Part shown: piece after piece, positions 7,669 to 8,712 of the stretch | Position numbering within the stretch: position 1 is the first letter of the stretch | Layout of the letters: every line of letters starts with the position of its first letter | Assembly (NCBI GenBank): GCA_023425645.1 | Contig: JAFACG010000004.1 | Coordinates: forward strand, 1-8,712 | Length of the DNA: 8,712 nucleotides | DNA from: Pseudomonadota bacterium | GTDB lineage: Bacteria > Pseudomonadota > Gammaproteobacteria > Burkholderiales > Burkholderiaceae_B | Reading direction: 5' to 3' | Made by a program: the position numbers and the translations under genes | Notes under the pieces: generated by a model | Told to the model about the DNA's origin: nothing | Databases searched by the model: none | Seen by the model: the letters and a program-made list of their open reading frames with translations, nothing else

Positions 7669-8712
7669 ATGTCGCATAAGAGAACCAAAGCCGGGCTGCT
7701 GCTTCAGGCCGGCCTTCTGGGCCTGGCCGCCCTGCCCGCCGCTCAGGCCGCTTAGGTCCAGGACTGGAAGACCAAGGAATACAAGCGCCAGGCCGGCCTG
7801 GAAATGATACGGGCCGCCGAAGCCTATGCCCTGGGCTACACCGGCAAGGGCGTCACGGTCGGCTACCTGGATTCAGGCATCGCCGCCAGCCATCCCGAAC
7901 TGCCCAGCGCCATCGTGGGCGGCTTCGATTTCAATGCAGGCACACCCTATGCAGCCGGCTCAGGTATCGACCAGGACCCCGATGCCGCGAAGGAGGGCGG
8001 TCACGGCAGCCATGTGGCCGGCATCATGGCAGCCCACCGGGACGGCGTGGGCGTGAATGGCTGCAACAAAGCATCGGTCCCGCCGCCTTGCAATGTTGTC
8101 GACTACGGTTCGGCGCAGGCGGCGCAGGAAACCCATCCCCTGACCACCGACGCATTTCGAAACAGCGCAGCAGCCGGCTCGCTGATGGTCGTTTCCACCG
8201 GCAATGAAAGTCAGCCCCACCCCGACCTATTGGCCGGCGCCCCCTATTGGTTCCCAGAGCTCAGAGATAATTGGTTGGCGGTCACGGCCCTGGACGAAGA
8301 TGGAGACCTGGCGCCGTATGCAAACCGTTGCGGCGTGGCCGCCGGATGGTGTCTGGCCGCGCCCGGAGGGGGCCACGAACCAGGCATCTATTCCGTCAAC
8401 TCCAAGGGAGGCTACACCTACATGAGCGGCACCTCCATGGCCGCCCCGCATGGCGCCGGCGCCGCCGCCCTGGTCAAGGAGGCCTTCCCCTTCTTCACGG
8501 CCTATCACCTGCAGCAGACCCTGCTGACCACCGCCACCGACATGGGCCATCCGGAGATCTACGGCTGGGGCCTGATGAACATGGACAAGGCCGTGCGCGG
8601 CCCCGCCCAGTTCACCCGCCTGTTCGACGTGGACACCCTGGGCTTTGACTCCACCTTCTCCAACGACATCAGCGGCAGCGGCGGGCTGAGCAAGCGCGGC
8701 GCAGGCTCGCTG
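7669..8712 (+). pseudogene. Subtilisin-like (S8) autotransporter protease, disrupted by an in-frame stop; 3' end outside window
   Basis: Codons 1-28 form a Sec signal peptide (MSHKRTKAG, a leucine-rich core, then LPAAQA|A). Codon 29 is TAG (7753-7755). After it the same frame is open for 319 codons to the window edge and is clearly an S8 protease: WKTKEY then GYTGKGVTVGYLDSGI (Asp at codon 68), GHGSHVAGIMA (His, codon 112), STGNES (oxyanion Asn, codon 179), the autotransporter-type Cys pair in RCGVAAGWCLAAPG, and SGTSMAAPHGAG (Ser, codon 256). RGPAQF and NDISGSGGLSKRGAGSL begin the passenger stalk repeat (PATR-type), so a C-terminal beta-barrel should lie beyond 8712. Intact relatives are secreted to the cell surface and process other surface proteins. 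Decay is further suggested by a shortened His-Asn interval and Val to Gly in the Ser motif. ATG 7645 is an in-frame alternative start; ATG 7804 could restart translation but without a signal peptide. Confidence 0.8.
8111..8128 (+). repeat. Exact tandem 9-bp duplication inside the subtilase domain
   Basis: CGGCGCAGG occurs twice back to back (8111-8119 and 8120-8128). It is in frame and encodes Ala-Gln-Ala/Ala-Gln-Glu in the shortened part of the protease domain. It probably arose by slippage and changes length by three residues without shifting the frame. Confidence 0.75.

Noticed and set aside
7299..7679. A 126-codon plus-strand frame spanning the region before the autotransporter
   Set aside because: It begins inside the HugZ-like gene and overlaps the autotransporter start. 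It has no ribosome site and no recognisable similarity; chance is the simplest explanation, though a decayed remnant cannot be excluded.

Overview
The window looks like ordinary chromosome from a high-GC betaproteobacterium. It most resembles the Alcaligenaceae (the Bordetella, Achromobacter and Kerstersia group). This rests on the strong G/C bias at codon third positions, a very large DUF3683-type FAD/iron-sulfur dehydrogenase, and a subtilisin-like (S8) autotransporter of a kind common in that family. The genus is an inference from gene content, not a measurement.

Layout from left to right. The 3' end of an Rpn/YhgA-like protein with a DUF4351 tail enters from the left edge (+, ends 366). 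It faces the end of ilvA, biosynthetic threonine ammonia-lyase (-, 427-1935), with a strong hairpin terminator between them (382-406). A divergent YqaA/DedA-type membrane protein follows (+, about 2089-2637). Next is the dominant gene, an FAD-linked 2-hydroxyacid dehydrogenase of about 1,313 residues (+, 2844-6785). It fuses a GlcD-like flavin half to a GlcF-like iron-sulfur half and is closed by a clear terminator (6804-6832). A short HugZ/PNPOx-like protein follows (+, 6872-7360). After about 300 bases with no recognisable gene, an S8 autotransporter starts at 7669 and runs off the right edge.

The first five genes look intact (the first only as far as the window shows it) and are metabolic or housekeeping in character: isoleucine synthesis, D-2-hydroxyacid oxidation into the respiratory chain, membrane maintenance, and a heme- or flavin-binding protein. 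They do not form one obvious pathway.

The part most worth attention is the autotransporter. It has a good signal peptide, then an in-frame TAG exactly at the cleavage region, then 319 uninterrupted codons that still carry the Asp/His/Asn/Ser residues of a subtilase. The catalytic domain is also too short between the His and the oxyanion Asn, one motif residue is altered, and codon use changes abruptly along the gene. I read it as a decaying, possibly mosaic, pseudogene. No CRISPR array, tRNA, rRNA, integrase or insertion sequence was seen, and I did not find convincing evidence of an undescribed multi-gene system.
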